DNA of 64,000 nucleotides. Origin: G965216745 sp965216745. Lineage in GTDB: Bacteria; Pseudomonadota; Alphaproteobacteria; Rickettsiales; Anaplasmataceae. The stretch covers positions 372,001-436,000 of the forward strand of contig OZ244191.1 of the NCBI GenBank assembly GCA_965216745.1, given 5' to 3'. Position 1 is the stretch's first letter. Each line of letters begins with the position of its first letter. Shown here piece by piece: positions 26,695 to 35,430 of the stretch. Under the pieces are notes generated by a model. It worked only from the letters and a program-made list of their open reading frames with translations. It did no database searches and was not told where the DNA came from. Both the position numbers and the translations under genes were made by a program.

Positions 26695-28287
26695 TTAGTC
26701 CAACCAACCCATTTTAGAACGTGCAGACATTATTAGACTGTCTACTAGCTTTTTTTCTGATTCTAGCTTAGGATATAAATCAATAAGTTCATCTCTAGAT
26801 AAATCAGCGAAATCTTTGAGAGTTATTATGCCTTGTTCTCCTAAGGCAAATATCATTTCATTTTCTTGATCCCCAACTAAATCAATAAGATCTTTTTCCA
26901 TGCCAAGTGATTCTATTTGCGATTGCAATGTTTCTCGCTGTTCAATAATATATGCTGATGCTCTTTCTATTATTTCATTAGCTATTTCATCGTCGAAGCC
27001 TTCTATTGAAGAGAGATCTGTTATATCTGCTTGAGCAACATCTTCAACTTTCATAAAATTTTCTGTGACAAGAAGTTGGGCAATAACACTTTCGACATCA
27101 AGGGCGTTCTTGAACATTTCAGTTGTTTCATTAAACTCTCTTAGACGTTTCTCGGAAGCGTCAGCATCACCCATAACATCAAGCTTCCATCCAATTAAAG
27201 AAGAAGCAAGTCTAACGTTCTGACCTTTGCGCCCTATAGCCAAACTAAGTTGCTCTTCTGGAACCACTACTTCCATCTTGCTAGAGTCTGTGTCAACAAT
27301 AACTCTTATAACTTCAGCTGGTGACATCGCATTGACAGCAAAGGTTGCAGGATCAGATGAATGCTCAACAATGTCTATTTTTTCTCCTTTGACCTCTGAT
27401 ATAATGGATTGTATTCTAGCTCCCCTTATACCTATACATGATCCCACTGGGTCTATGTTTTTATCTGTAGACCTAACAGCAACTTTTGACCTTGAGCCTG
27501 GGTCTCTAGCAACCCCAACAAGCTCCACTATTCCATCTGTGATTTCGGGGATGGATTCCTTAAACATTCCTAGAAGGAAGTTTGGATGGGTTCTGGATAC
27601 TAATATCTGGTGTCCCTTTGTTTTGTTTTCTACGCTCTCGATATATACCTTGCATTGATCTCCTTTTCTTATCACTTCCCCGTTAATGGTGTTTCGTATA
27701 GGCAAGCATGCAGAAGACCCACCTATCTCGACTATTATTGAATGTAGGTCAACTTTTTGAACAATTGATATCATGATTTCTCCAACTCGATCTTTGAAAT
27801 TTTCATACTTGTTGAGTCTGTCAATTTCCTTCATCTTGGAATACATGATATTTCTTGCATTTCTCATTGATGAATTGTTGATGGCAAAATTAGGTAGTTT
27901 TTCTTTTATTATTTCTCCAATTTTGGCATCAGGTGATATAGATACTGCTTGGGATAGTTTGATTGTAGGAAGATGAATGTTTTGTTTGGAAACATCTGTG
28001 TTCGAAAACTGGCTTGATTCTGCATCATCTGTCTTTAAGGAATGGTTTGCATTCGAGGATTCATCTCCTATCACAATCAATTTCCTGAAACAGCAAACAG
28101 AGCCTGTTTTTTGATCTATTTCGGCACAAACATTCTTTAAGCCATATTGCCTATTCGCAAGTTCGGAAATCACGTGCTGTACAACTTCGGTAACAGTTTT
28201 CACTGGGATTCCTTTTATTTCGGATTCCTCGTGAATTGTGCGCAATAGCTCCAAATTGGCTAAAGACTTTGTATTGTTTACATTCAT
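26695..28287 (-). CDS. nusA: Transcription termination/antitermination factor NusA
   Basis: 530 residues from the ATG at 28287 (a GTG at 28314 would add nine). The N-terminal RNA polymerase-binding domain is LELLRTIHEESEIKGIPVK, followed by the S1 domain (VGEIMISIVQKVDLHSIIVEIG) and two KH domains with DPVGSCIGIRGARIQSI and LSLAIGRKGQNVRLAS. Two acidic repeats with helix-hairpin-helix character (DITDLSSIEGFDDEIANEI; LKDFADLSRDELIDLYP) form the C-terminal region. It modulates pausing, termination and rRNA antitermination. rimP, the usual upstream neighbour, is absent; pheS is upstream instead. Confidence 0.96.
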   Translation of the reverse strand: MNVNNTKSLANLELLRTIHEESEIKGIPVKTVTEVVQHVISELANRQYGLKNVCAEIDQKTGSVCCFRKLIVIGDESSNANHSLKTDDAESSQFSNTDVSKQNIHLPTIKLSQAVSISPDAKIGEIIKEKLPNFAINNSSMRNARNIMYSKMKEIDRLNKYENFKDRVGEIMISIVQKVDLHSIIVEIGGSSACLPIRNTINGEVIRKGDQCKVYIESVENKTKGHQILVSRTHPNFLLGMFKESIPEITDGIVELVGVARDPGSRSKVAVRSTDKNIDPVGSCIGIRGARIQSIISEVKGEKIDIVEHSSDPATFAVNAMSPAEVIRVIVDTDSSKMEVVVPEEQLSLAIGRKGQNVRLASSLIGWKLDVMGDADASEKRLREFNETTEMFKNALDVESVIAQLLVTENFMKVEDVAQADITDLSSIEGFDDEIANEIIERASAYIIEQRETLQSQIESLGMEKDLIDLVGDQENEMIFALGEQGIITLKDFADLSRDELIDLYPKLESEKKLVDSLIMSARSKMGWLD

Positions 28288-28352
28288 ATTAAGAAAAATG
28301 TTGTCTAAGAGCACATTATATTTTATATTACCTTATCAAGCAACCTACACAT

Positions 28353-29324
28353 TTAAATAAACGGCCGATTATGTTTTTTTATCCATCTAATATCGTTTGA
28401 AAATAGCTTTCTTATGTCAGTCAAGCCATATTTTATCATTATCAATCTTTCTACACCAATTCCAAAAGCAAAACCAGACTTGTTTTTTATGTTTACGTTT
28501 TGGAATACTCTAGAATGCACTAAGCCACATCCGAGTATTTCTATCCATCCAGTTGTACCTTTTATATCGACTTCTGCAGATGGTTCTGTAAAGGGAAAAA
28601 AGCTTGGCCTAAACCTTGTTTCTACTTTTCCAAAAAATTTATCAAGAAAATTGTTTATACAGTATTTGAGATGGGAAAATTTGATTTCATCTCCTACGCA
28701 CAATCCTTCTATTTGATGAAACATTGGAACATGTGTTGCGTCCCAATCTTTTCTATAAACCTTGCCTGTGGAAAATATTTTCATAGACCCTTTTGTCTTT
28801 TCCATTTCACGTATTTGGACTGATGAAGTATGTGTTCTTAGTAGCCCACCGCTTTTTAGATAGAAAGTGTCTTGCATTTCCCTAGCTGGGTGATGAGGTG
28901 GGCTGTTTAGAGCGTCAAAAACATAAAATTCGTTTTCTATTTCAGGGCCAATGGCTTCGTGAAAGCCCATTGAAGATAGTATGGTGGAACATTCCTTTAT
29001 AACTCTACTGATCAAATGAGGTCCAGCTGAGAGAGTTTGGTTTCTGTGAGGCAGAGATAAGTCTTGGTGTTCTGATTCTAGTTTTCTGGCAAGATTTTGC
29101 TTTGTTATTAGGTCTTTGGTTGATTTTATAATTTGACGTGCTTCTTTTAATTTTGAATTTAAAAGCTGACCCAACCTCTTTTTTTCAACTGGATCGAAGA
29201 TGTTTTTGAGCTTTGAAAACTCCAGAGTAATGAAACCCTTTTTGCCAACGTAGCGAGACTCAATTTCAGCAAGAAGATCAAGAGAGTTTACATCTTTGAG
29301 TTCGTTGCTTAATTCCTCAAGCAT
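28353..29324 (-). CDS. pheS: Phenylalanyl-tRNA synthetase alpha subunit
   Basis: 323 residues. An N-terminal coiled-coil (about 1-85) for tRNA contact precedes the class II catalytic core. Recognisable are HPLTQTL-like LPHRNQTLSAGPHLISRVIKE, EFYVFDALNSPPHHPAREM (motif 2 area), TFYLKSGGLLRTHTSSVQIR, FHQIEGLCVG, and the C-terminal FAFGIGVERLIMIKYG (motif 3). Together with PheT it charges tRNA-Phe; pheT is not adjacent. The ATG overlaps the rplT stop by eight bases, so it is translated from the same message. Confidence 0.97.
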   Translation of the reverse strand: MLEELSNELKDVNSLDLLAEIESRYVGKKGFITLEFSKLKNIFDPVEKKRLGQLLNSKLKEARQIIKSTKDLITKQNLARKLESEHQDLSLPHRNQTLSAGPHLISRVIKECSTILSSMGFHEAIGPEIENEFYVFDALNSPPHHPAREMQDTFYLKSGGLLRTHTSSVQIREMEKTKGSMKIFSTGKVYRKDWDATHVPMFHQIEGLCVGDEIKFSHLKYCINNFLDKFFGKVETRFRPSFFPFTEPSAEVDIKGTTGWIEILGCGLVHSRVFQNVNIKNKSGFAFGIGVERLIMIKYGLTDIRKLFSNDIRWIKKHNRPFI

Positions 29325-29676
29325 TGATAGCAGATTTTGCTTTTTGGGCTATTAAATCAAAAGACTCGGAATGCCTTATGGCCAGCTCAGATAGCATTTT
29401 GCGGTTAAGATCTATCCCAGCAACTCTTGCTCCATTGATGAAAGAGGAATAGGTCATTCCGTGAGCTCGTGCAGCAGCATTTATGCGTTGGATCCATAGT
29501 GATCTGAGATCGCGCTTCCTGTTTTTTCGATCCCTGTATGCGTATTGCCAAGACTTCTCGAGTCGCTGGAGTGCTATCCTGTAGCAGTTTTTAGCTCTCC
29601 CTCGAAATCCTTTGGACAAGCTTATGACTTTTTTGTGACGGGCCCTTGTAGTGACGCCACGTTTTACTCTAGACAT
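29317..29676 (-). CDS. rplT: Ribosomal protein L20
   Basis: 119 residues, basic: SRVKRGVTTRARHKKVISL, KGFRGRAKNCYRIALQRLEK, RDLRSLWIQRINAAARAHGM and INRKML-like DLNRKMLSELA are the L20 pattern. L20 binds 23S rRNA early in 50S assembly and in other bacteria represses the rpmI-rplT message. It lies 19 bases downstream of rpmI and overlaps pheS. Confidence 0.97.
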   Translation of the reverse strand: MSRVKRGVTTRARHKKVISLSKGFRGRAKNCYRIALQRLEKSWQYAYRDRKNRKRDLRSLWIQRINAAARAHGMTYSSFINGARVAGIDLNRKMLSELAIRHSESFDLIAQKAKSAINA

Positions 29677-29695
29677 ATTAAATCACCTCAAAAAG

Positions 29696-29896
29696 TTAGA
29701 TATTATTGGGAAGATATTTCTTTACAATGTTTGCAGAGGTTTTGCACAAAACCTTTGTACCCCGGTTGTTTCTCAAACTGCGGCTACTGCGTTTGATCAT
29801 TCCGTGACGCTTTCCTGTGCTGGCAGATCGAACTTTTCCTCCGGCAAAGATTTTAAAGCGCTTTGAAGCTCCGGAATTGTTTTTCATCTTAGGCAT
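29696..29896 (-). CDS. rpmI: Ribosomal protein L35
   Basis: 66 residues: MPKMKNNSGASKRFKIFAGG, KVRSASTGKRHGM and LRNNRGTKVL match L35, a small 50S protein. First gene of the rpmI-rplT-pheS-nusA-infB-rbfA block. infC, normally just upstream, is not present here; a 153-bp gap precedes the convergently unrelated gene at 30050. Confidence 0.96.
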   Translation of the reverse strand: MPKMKNNSGASKRFKIFAGGKVRSASTGKRHGMIKRSSRSLRNNRGTKVLCKTSANIVKKYLPNNI

Positions 29897-30049
29897 GGCG
29901 AACGAATAAAAACTGACTTCAGGAGTATACCATATATCACTTGAGCCTACAATAGTGTTTAATGTTTTGTTTGGTTTTTTGTTTCATGTTTATAATTTAT
30001 GACACTTTTTAGACACATGGATATAGAGATCGTTTAACTTTCACATTGC

Positions 30050-30358
30050 TTATTTTGTGTTTGATCCGCTATATGCAACAAATGCTCTTTTTACTAGGCC
30101 GTGCTTGGAAATTCTCTCACCAATTTCACTCTGCTCTTCCTGCATTTGTGATATAAGTTTTGAAATTTTGTTTCTGAGAGATTTGATTGAATCAGAAACA
30201 TAAAAAGCTTTTTGTGAGGGCAAGGACTTCACTTGTTGGCATAAGCTGAACACATATTGTTCGAGTCCATCTGTATCTTTATTTTTAAAGCAAGAATCTA
30301 TCTTGGTGGAAACAAACTCTATTTCTTGTTTGATTTTATTTAATTCATTATCTTTCAT
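30050..30358 (-). CDS. Small coiled-coil protein of unknown function, translationally coupled to gatC
   Basis: 102 residues from the ATG at 30358, which overlaps the gatC TGA as ATGA, the best start (an open frame extends 39 bases further up inside gatC). The sequence is charged and predicted helical (KDNELNKIKQEIEFVSTKID, then SDSIKSLRNKISKLISQMQE) with a short basic tail. I do not recognise a family. It resembles small flagellar or secretion chaperones only in size and helical character, which is not enough to name it. Coupling to gatC indicates cotranscription. Confidence 0.7.
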   Translation of the reverse strand: MKDNELNKIKQEIEFVSTKIDSCFKNKDTDGLEQYVFSLCQQVKSLPSQKAFYVSDSIKSLRNKISKLISQMQEEQSEIGERISKHGLVKRAFVAYSGSNTK

Positions 30359-30648
30359 TTTTTTGACTCCCATGATTGTGAGTTTACGACAAAACATCCA
30401 AATTCAGATTTTGAAGCATTTTTTAGTATCAAGTCTTGAGATTGTTTGGAAGATTTATCGTGTCTTAACGATTCATGATCGACTATATTTTGTGGTGTTA
30501 AATTTGATTGTTCTATCTTATAGTTGTCAATTTTTGAAAACCAATCATATATTTTGTGTATATGCTCTGAAAAAGATTCAATTTCTTTTTGGGACAAGTC
30601 GATCTGGGAAAGATCTGATAGTCGTTTTGTTGATTTGATGAAGTCCAT
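30355..30648 (-). CDS. gatC: Aspartyl/glutamyl-tRNA amidotransferase subunit C
   Basis: 97 residues. The short GatC pattern is visible: KRLSDLSQIDLSQKEIESFS at the N-terminus, HIHKIYDWFSKIDNY in the middle, SLRHDK, and the end ASKSEFGCFVVNSQSWE. GatC wraps GatA and GatB in the GatCAB enzyme that converts Glu-tRNA-Gln (and Asp-tRNA-Asn) to the amide form, required in bacteria lacking GlnRS. gatA and gatB are not in the window. Confidence 0.85.
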   Translation of the reverse strand: MDFIKSTKRLSDLSQIDLSQKEIESFSEHIHKIYDWFSKIDNYKIEQSNLTPQNIVDHESLRHDKSSKQSQDLILKNASKSEFGCFVVNSQSWESKK

Positions 30649-30815
30649 TAGTAAATTAATACAAAATAAATAACTTCTATTATACTAACAGCATATGTTT
30701 ATAAATTCAAGTCACTTCATAATATTATTCTAATGCATTGACGCTTCACATGTTTGTGAAAATCAATTTAATATTTTATAAATCACGATTCTATGTACTA
30801 AATTTTTGAGAAATT

Positions 30816-31862
30816 TTAAGTACTATTTCTAGCTTTTAAAAATGCATGCCCATGATTGATTAATTTTAATGCTCCAAGATTACTTTCTTTGAGTCTTATG
30901 AAAAAATTGAAATCATTTTCACTAACTATTTCTATAGGGATGAAATGTACTTCATCAAATTTTTTCAAAATCTTTATTCCAATTGATCCATTTTCTCCTA
31001 AACCTAGAGATGTTTTAGGTATTACGTATACATCTTTTGCATTGTAAAACAAAAGCACTTCAACAGCTGTACCTATTGGATGATTGAGAGTGTTCGCTAT
31101 AGGTTCTATTTCTACTTCGTATGTATGGTTTTTTGATATCATTTGTATATGTATTAGTTTACCATCAATAATCTCGTTATTTTTAATATGTATTTCGGAT
31201 TTTGAGCCGACATTTAATTTTAATTTTTGCAACAATGATTCACCAACATGAGATTTCACTGTATGACCTTTTTCTGGTAAAATTGTAGCAATTTCTGTGT
31301 TTTTTGCCTTTACTATATCACCTTGCCTTACTCCAATTGTTTGTATCACGCCAGCAACATTAGATTTAATATTATGATTTTCTATATTTTCCTGTTCTTG
31401 AATTAGATCAATATGAGCTTTTTTTAATTCATATTCAGCATCTAGTAGATCTGATTTAGAAGAGTATTTATCGCTATACAATGCCTTTGTTTTTTCATAT
31501 TTCAATTCCTGATTCTTGACTTTGAGCTGAGCTGCTTCAAGCTTAGAAGACCCTAGAGGAGTTTCTAGTTTCAGTATTGTTTCATTCTTTTTTATTTGTT
31601 CTCCTTCTCTTTTTTCTATTGATAGTACTTTAGCGTCTAACATTGAAAGAATGTTGATAGAGTCTTTGTTTTGTAATATTCCAGGAAATTGATGATATAA
31701 TTCTATGTTTTGTGGTTCTATAGATAAAACTTGAAAGTTGAATTCTTGTTGAACATCATTACTTTCATCATTGTATTCCTTAGTGATGAACAATCCAGAC
31801 AACATCCAAATCGATAAGATTAATGCTGTGGATATTATTGTTATCTTATAGTTTATAATCAT
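30816..31862 (-). CDS. RND efflux periplasmic adaptor (membrane fusion protein, HlyD/AcrA family)
   Basis: About 348 residues from the internal ATG at 31862 (MIINYKITIISTALILS), giving an N-terminal membrane anchor at about 5-25; an upstream codon at 31928 adds 22 unlikely residues. A lipoyl half-motif, VLSIEKREGEQIKKNETIL, precedes an alpha-helical hairpin (LEAAQLKVKNQELKYEKTK, DAEYELKKAHIDLIQ). The second half-motif follows (IKSNVAGVIQTIGVRQGDIV), then beta-barrel and membrane-proximal regions. This is the adaptor joining an RND pump to an outer-membrane channel. Neither pump nor channel gene is adjacent. Confidence 0.85.
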   Translation of the reverse strand: MIINYKITIISTALILSIWMLSGLFITKEYNDESNDVQQEFNFQVLSIEPQNIELYHQFPGILQNKDSINILSMLDAKVLSIEKREGEQIKKNETILKLETPLGSSKLEAAQLKVKNQELKYEKTKALYSDKYSSKSDLLDAEYELKKAHIDLIQEQENIENHNIKSNVAGVIQTIGVRQGDIVKAKNTEIATILPEKGHTVKSHVGESLLQKLKLNVGSKSEIHIKNNEIIDGKLIHIQMISKNHTYEVEIEPIANTLNHPIGTAVEVLLFYNAKDVYVIPKTSLGLGENGSIGIKILKKFDEVHFIPIEIVSENDFNFFIRLKESNLGALKLINHGHAFLKARNST

Positions 31863-31988
31863 ATGATACCTAATATTGTAAAAAACAAGATATAAATCTT
31901 GTATAATATATATATAACTTTGTCGCAAACATATTGTATATCATGCGATTATAAAAGATATGAGTTTAGAAGTTGTGTTAAGTCTTTT

Positions 31989-32588
31989 TTAAAATCTTTG
32001 TTTTTTACATGTTATGTATATATGGTTATCGGACTTTAAATATAATTCTAACTTGAAATCATTATGAATCGCAAAAAGATGGCAAATGTGAGGTATTATG
32101 TTATGTATATTTAAAGATTTGTTTTTCCCGTGAAAAGTGTCTTGTGTGATTTTTGCTTTGTTGTTGATATCGCCTAAGATTACAATCTTTATCAAATTTT
32201 TACCTGTTTCAATTGAAATTTCACCTTTGGATTTCAATATCCCCGATGCAATAAAAATCAAAAACAAAAGCATTTTGTGTTCTTTTTGAGAAGAGCTGGT
32301 ATATGAATTGTCAATGAAATTTAGTGATATTTCTTTGTTTCTTGCGTCTAAATATTTTTTGAACATTGTTATGTGATTTTCTGTGATTTCCGGATCTGTG
32401 AATATATTTCGCAGTAATTTGATGTGATTGATCATATCATTGCATGCTTCTTTTAATTCTGTTTCTTTTTCTGTTTCTTCTGCTATCAAAGAGATTATAT
32501 TCGCAGAATTTCCTAAATCATGAAATATTTTCTCCGATAATAGATCTACTAATTGCAAATGAGATGCATTAATTGTTTTATCGTTCAT
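31989..32588 (-). CDS. chpT: Histidine phosphotransferase ChpT-like protein
   Basis: About 199 residues from the ATG at 32588 (an upstream ATG at 32633 adds 15). The N-terminal helix LQLVDLLSEKIFHDLGNSAN holds the HDL box in which the histidine is phosphorylated. A second long helix follows (EACNDMINHIKLLRNIF), and then a degenerate Bergerat-like domain with no ATP motifs, the ChpT arrangement. In alphaproteobacteria ChpT relays phosphate from CckA to CtrA and CpdR, controlling cell cycle and flagellar genes. Sequence is divergent, so the call rests mainly on the H-box and length. Confidence 0.7.
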   Translation of the reverse strand: MNDKTINASHLQLVDLLSEKIFHDLGNSANIISLIAEETEKETELKEACNDMINHIKLLRNIFTDPEITENHITMFKKYLDARNKEISLNFIDNSYTSSSQKEHKMLLFLIFIASGILKSKGEISIETGKNLIKIVILGDINNKAKITQDTFHGKNKSLNIHNIIPHICHLFAIHNDFKLELYLKSDNHIYITCKKQRF

Positions 32589-32758
32589 TTGTGCTCCAAA
32601 GATATTCTTTTTTTTGAATTTATCATTATTCAAATTTGAAGAAATTTTATTGTTAATTCTTATGACCTATATAGTCAATAGGTGTGTATCGTGAATTTTT
32701 AAACAAATAACTATTATTGTAGCTATCATTAATAATCATTTCATGAATATTGAGCTGA

Positions 32759-32965
32759 TTAGATCGTTTTAATTGTGTTTATTAATTGATTGATAAAATT
32801 TATTTTTTGTTTTTTGATTCCAAAACTTGAATAATGTCTAGTTTGTTCAGTTGTTAAATAAATTGATTCGTGATCTATTATATCAGTAATATGTTTGGGT
32901 ATATAAAAAAGCATACGATTTAATTGATTTTTATCATTTGTTTTGTTTGATGAAGTTTTAGCCAT
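32759..32965 (-). CDS. Small basic hypothetical protein
   Basis: 68 residues from an ATG at 32965. The sequence is polar with a central LFYIPKHITDIIDHESIYLT and a basic, Ile/Asn-rich end. No family is recognised and no ribosome site is evident. It fills the gap between chpT and the divergent nucleotidylyltransferase, and the ORF is longer than expected by chance in such AT-rich DNA, but it may not be real. Confidence 0.4.
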   Translation of the reverse strand: MAKTSSNKTNDKNQLNRMLFYIPKHITDIIDHESIYLTTEQTRHYSSFGIKKQKINFINQLINTIKTI

Positions 32966-33014
32966 AGCAAGTGATTTGTTTTGAAAAATTTCTTCATGCT
33001 TGATATATTTAAAT

Positions 33015-33875
33015 ATGATTTCTTCTAATATTTCTATTGATTATGCTTCTTTGCATCTACCTAATGGAGAAACCAAAATTTTTTCTGATGTTTCATCTTT
33101 ACATCAAATCAAGGATTATCTTCCTAATGATATTAAGATAGTATTTCCGGGCCGTTTTCAGCCAATGCATATAGGTCATACAAGTTTTTTTTATTTGATT
33201 TCTGAGTTTTTGCAGAAAAAGATATTTATATGTATAGGATCTACTAATAAAAATGGTCTTTTCTATGATCCCTACAACAATCCTTTGTATCATAATGTTA
33301 TTGAGGCAAATTGGCGTAGAGTTTTGTACAATGATCAAGATAGATGCTCAGGAATTATCAAAAAAAAAGATATAGAAGACACTAAAGTGTGGTCCAGAGA
33401 TATTGTTGAGACCTTAGACTCTCCTGTGTGCATATGCCTTTTAGACAAAAAAGCAAGTTACAATAACAATCTTGTTCCTGAAATGTCAAATATTGTAACA
33501 GATATGTCATGTAATACTTATGTTCTTTTAATAAGAAGCGGTAATTTTCATAAAATACATTCTTCTAACCTTAGATCCATGAGATTAAAAGATATTATAC
33601 AACAAGGTTATTGTGTGCCAATGTTAAATGTTTTAATTAGCGAAATAGAGAGCGCCAGATACACTCTTTTAAAATACATTTGGATTAATTATTTTGATCC
33701 TTCTTTTTTAGATTTGTCTTTGTCTAAGATCAAAAATGATTTGGGTGTTAAGTATATGAATTCCGTAGGAAATTTTTTGGATGCTCAGGGTGCTCAAAAT
33801 TTTAAAATTCAGGGTTTGGCTAATGTTGTGAAAAGTGTTTTAAATGAATATAGAGCAAATTTTATCTCCAAATAA
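33015..33875 (+). CDS. HIGH-superfamily nucleotidylyltransferase, NadM-like
   Basis: About 286 residues from the ATG at 33015 (a TTG at 33000 is possible). After a 35-residue lead it has IVFPGRFQPMHIGHTSFFYL, the GRFQPxHxGH phosphate-binding motif of the archaeal NMN adenylyltransferase (NadM) type. A later KIHSSNLRSMRL may be the counterpart of the ISxTxxR motif. The region between, with DNP-like YDPYNNPLYHNVIEANWRR, is unfamiliar. The enzyme should transfer a nucleotidyl group from NTP to a phosphorylated substrate, but the substrate is unclear: NMN, or a sugar phosphate as in nonulosonate pathways. The C-terminal ~90 residues are helical and unrecognised. Confidence 0.65.
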   Translation: MISSNISIDYASLHLPNGETKIFSDVSSLHQIKDYLPNDIKIVFPGRFQPMHIGHTSFFYLISEFLQKKIFICIGSTNKNGLFYDPYNNPLYHNVIEANWRRVLYNDQDRCSGIIKKKDIEDTKVWSRDIVETLDSPVCICLLDKKASYNNNLVPEMSNIVTDMSCNTYVLLIRSGNFHKIHSSNLRSMRLKDIIQQGYCVPMLNVLISEIESARYTLLKYIWINYFDPSFLDLSLSKIKNDLGVKYMNSVGNFLDAQGAQNFKIQGLANVVKSVLNEYRANFISK

Positions 33876-33901
33876 AGCTTCTATATATAATTACTTTTTG
33901 G

Positions 33902-33929
33902 TTGACTTGCAGACCCTCGATGCTATATT
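33902..33929 (+). promoter_or_regulatory. Sigma-70-type promoter for flgG
   Basis: TTGACT (33902-33907) and TATATT (33924-33929) are spaced by 16 bases. A ribosome site AGGGAG follows at 33941-33946, six bases before the flgG ATG at 33953. This is one of the clearest promoter plus ribosome-site pairs in the window. Confidence 0.65.
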
Positions 33930-33952
33930 AGGCATTTATTAGGGAGTGTTAT

Positions 33953-34753
33953 ATGTCTTTACAAGCTTTGCATACAGCCGCTACCGGTATGGTTGCTCAG
34001 GATTATACAATTGATTTGATTTCTAATAATATATCTAACTTAAATACTCCAGGATTTAAAAAGCAAGTTGGTGAGTTCCAAGATTTGATGTATGTTGATA
34101 ATTCTCGAGTTGGTCACTACCCTAGCGCTGATGCTAGTTCTCCTATTCCTTGTGCTTCACAAATTGGATTAGGTGTAAAATTAGCATCTGTCAATTCTAT
34201 TCACACTCAGGGTTTTTTGCAAAAATCTGATGACCCCTTAAGCGTTGCTATAAATGGTGCTGGATATTTGATGATTGAGATGCCTAATGGTGATAGAAAG
34301 TACACAAGATCCGGATCTCTTGCTAAGAATTTAGATGGTCAAATTACTACTTCATCGGGTTATGTTTTATCTCCAGGATTTAATATTCCAGAAGATGCTT
34401 TATCTGTAAGCATATCATATGATGGACAAATTGAAGTTGTTGTTAGTGGTCAAACTGAACCTACTGTTCTAGGGCAAATCGAGTTGGCAAGATTTGTGAA
34501 TGAAGACGGCTTGAAGAGGATAGGGCAGAACTTGCTTGAGGAGACTTCTTCTTCTGGCTCACCTATAGTTTCAATTCCAGGTGAAGAAGGAGCTGGTTTT
34601 ATTACTCAATATTATTTGGAATCAAGTAACGTTGAACCTGTTTCAGAAATGATTGGTCTTATAAGAGCACAACGGACATATGAAATGTTGTCCAAAATAT
34701 TACAATCTATATCAGAGAACTGGAAAGTGGTTAATAATGCTTCTTCTTCATAA
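33953..34753 (+). CDS. flgG: Flagellar distal rod protein FlgG
   Basis: 266 residues. The N-terminus LQALHTAATGMVAQ, followed by ISNNISNLNTPGFKKQ and EFQDLMYVD, is the FlgG start. The middle has GYLMIEMPNGDRKYTRSG and the C-terminal helix ends VSEMIGLIRAQRTYEMLSKI, the rod/hook signature. FlgG forms the distal rod of the flagellar basal body. Length matches the usual 262. It is followed by flgA with overlap, forming a two-gene operon with its own promoter. Confidence 0.96.
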   Translation: MSLQALHTAATGMVAQDYTIDLISNNISNLNTPGFKKQVGEFQDLMYVDNSRVGHYPSADASSPIPCASQIGLGVKLASVNSIHTQGFLQKSDDPLSVAINGAGYLMIEMPNGDRKYTRSGSLAKNLDGQITTSSGYVLSPGFNIPEDALSVSISYDGQIEVVVSGQTEPTVLGQIELARFVNEDGLKRIGQNLLEETSSSGSPIVSIPGEEGAGFITQYYLESSNVEPVSEMIGLIRAQRTYEMLSKILQSISENWKVVNNASSS

Positions 34754-35222
34754 TAGTAAGTTGTTTGTAAAAAACCAGAAATTTGTGATAATTTTAAAAA
34801 TCTTGCTATTTCTTTTTATTGTCATGAATTTTTCTCAATCTAATGCATCAAATCAATTTCCTGTTTTGAATCATGATGTGACCAAAGGAGAAATAATAAA
34901 AGCAGAAGATGTTGTTTACTTAAGCATTGAAAGGCATTCTGGAACTGCAATAAGAGATTCTAGTTGGCTGATTGGAAAGCAAGCAAGAACAAATATAAAA
35001 GCTTGGAAAGTGCTAAATTTCAATCAACTGCAGATGCCTTTGCTTGTTAAAAAAAATGATGTTGTAGAAGTTTTATATAAATCCAGTAATATAAACATTA
35101 AAACCAAGGGAGTTGCTTTAGAGAATGGCTCTTTGGAAAAAGTTATAAAATTACGTAATATTAATAGCAATAAAGACTTCTATGGCACAGTAGCTTTTGA
35201 AGGTGTTGTTGTTGCTCAATAA
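34737..35222 (+). CDS. flgA: Flagellar basal body P-ring formation protein FlgA
   Basis: About 161 residues from ATG 34737, which overlaps the flgG stop; an upstream in-frame codon (34680) lies well inside flgG. A signal peptide (about residues 14-38, ending NASNQ) is followed by the SAF domain: LNHDVTKGEIIKAEDV, then WLIGKQARTNIKAWKVL and VVEVLYKSSNINIKTKGVAL. FlgA is a periplasmic chaperone for FlgI in P-ring assembly. It is shorter than many FlgA proteins but the whole SAF region is present. Confidence 0.85.
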   Translation: MLLLHNSKLFVKNQKFVIILKILLFLFIVMNFSQSNASNQFPVLNHDVTKGEIIKAEDVVYLSIERHSGTAIRDSSWLIGKQARTNIKAWKVLNFNQLQMPLLVKKNDVVEVLYKSSNINIKTKGVALENGSLEKVIKLRNINSNKDFYGTVAFEGVVVAQ

Positions 35223-35430
35223 AATTGTTTCATATTGTTTTTATATGGAGGTTGGTTTAGATGTTAAATTGTATTGAATCTAATGGTAGAAGTTAGTATA
35301 TGAATAAAAAACCTTTTATTTGTACAAAAATGCTGTTTTATAATTTTCTATAGTATTTAAAATCTATATTTCTGGCTGTAAATTTTTATAGACTGTGTTA
35401 TGATCTGAAACAAGTTTTTTAGGTTTTGAA

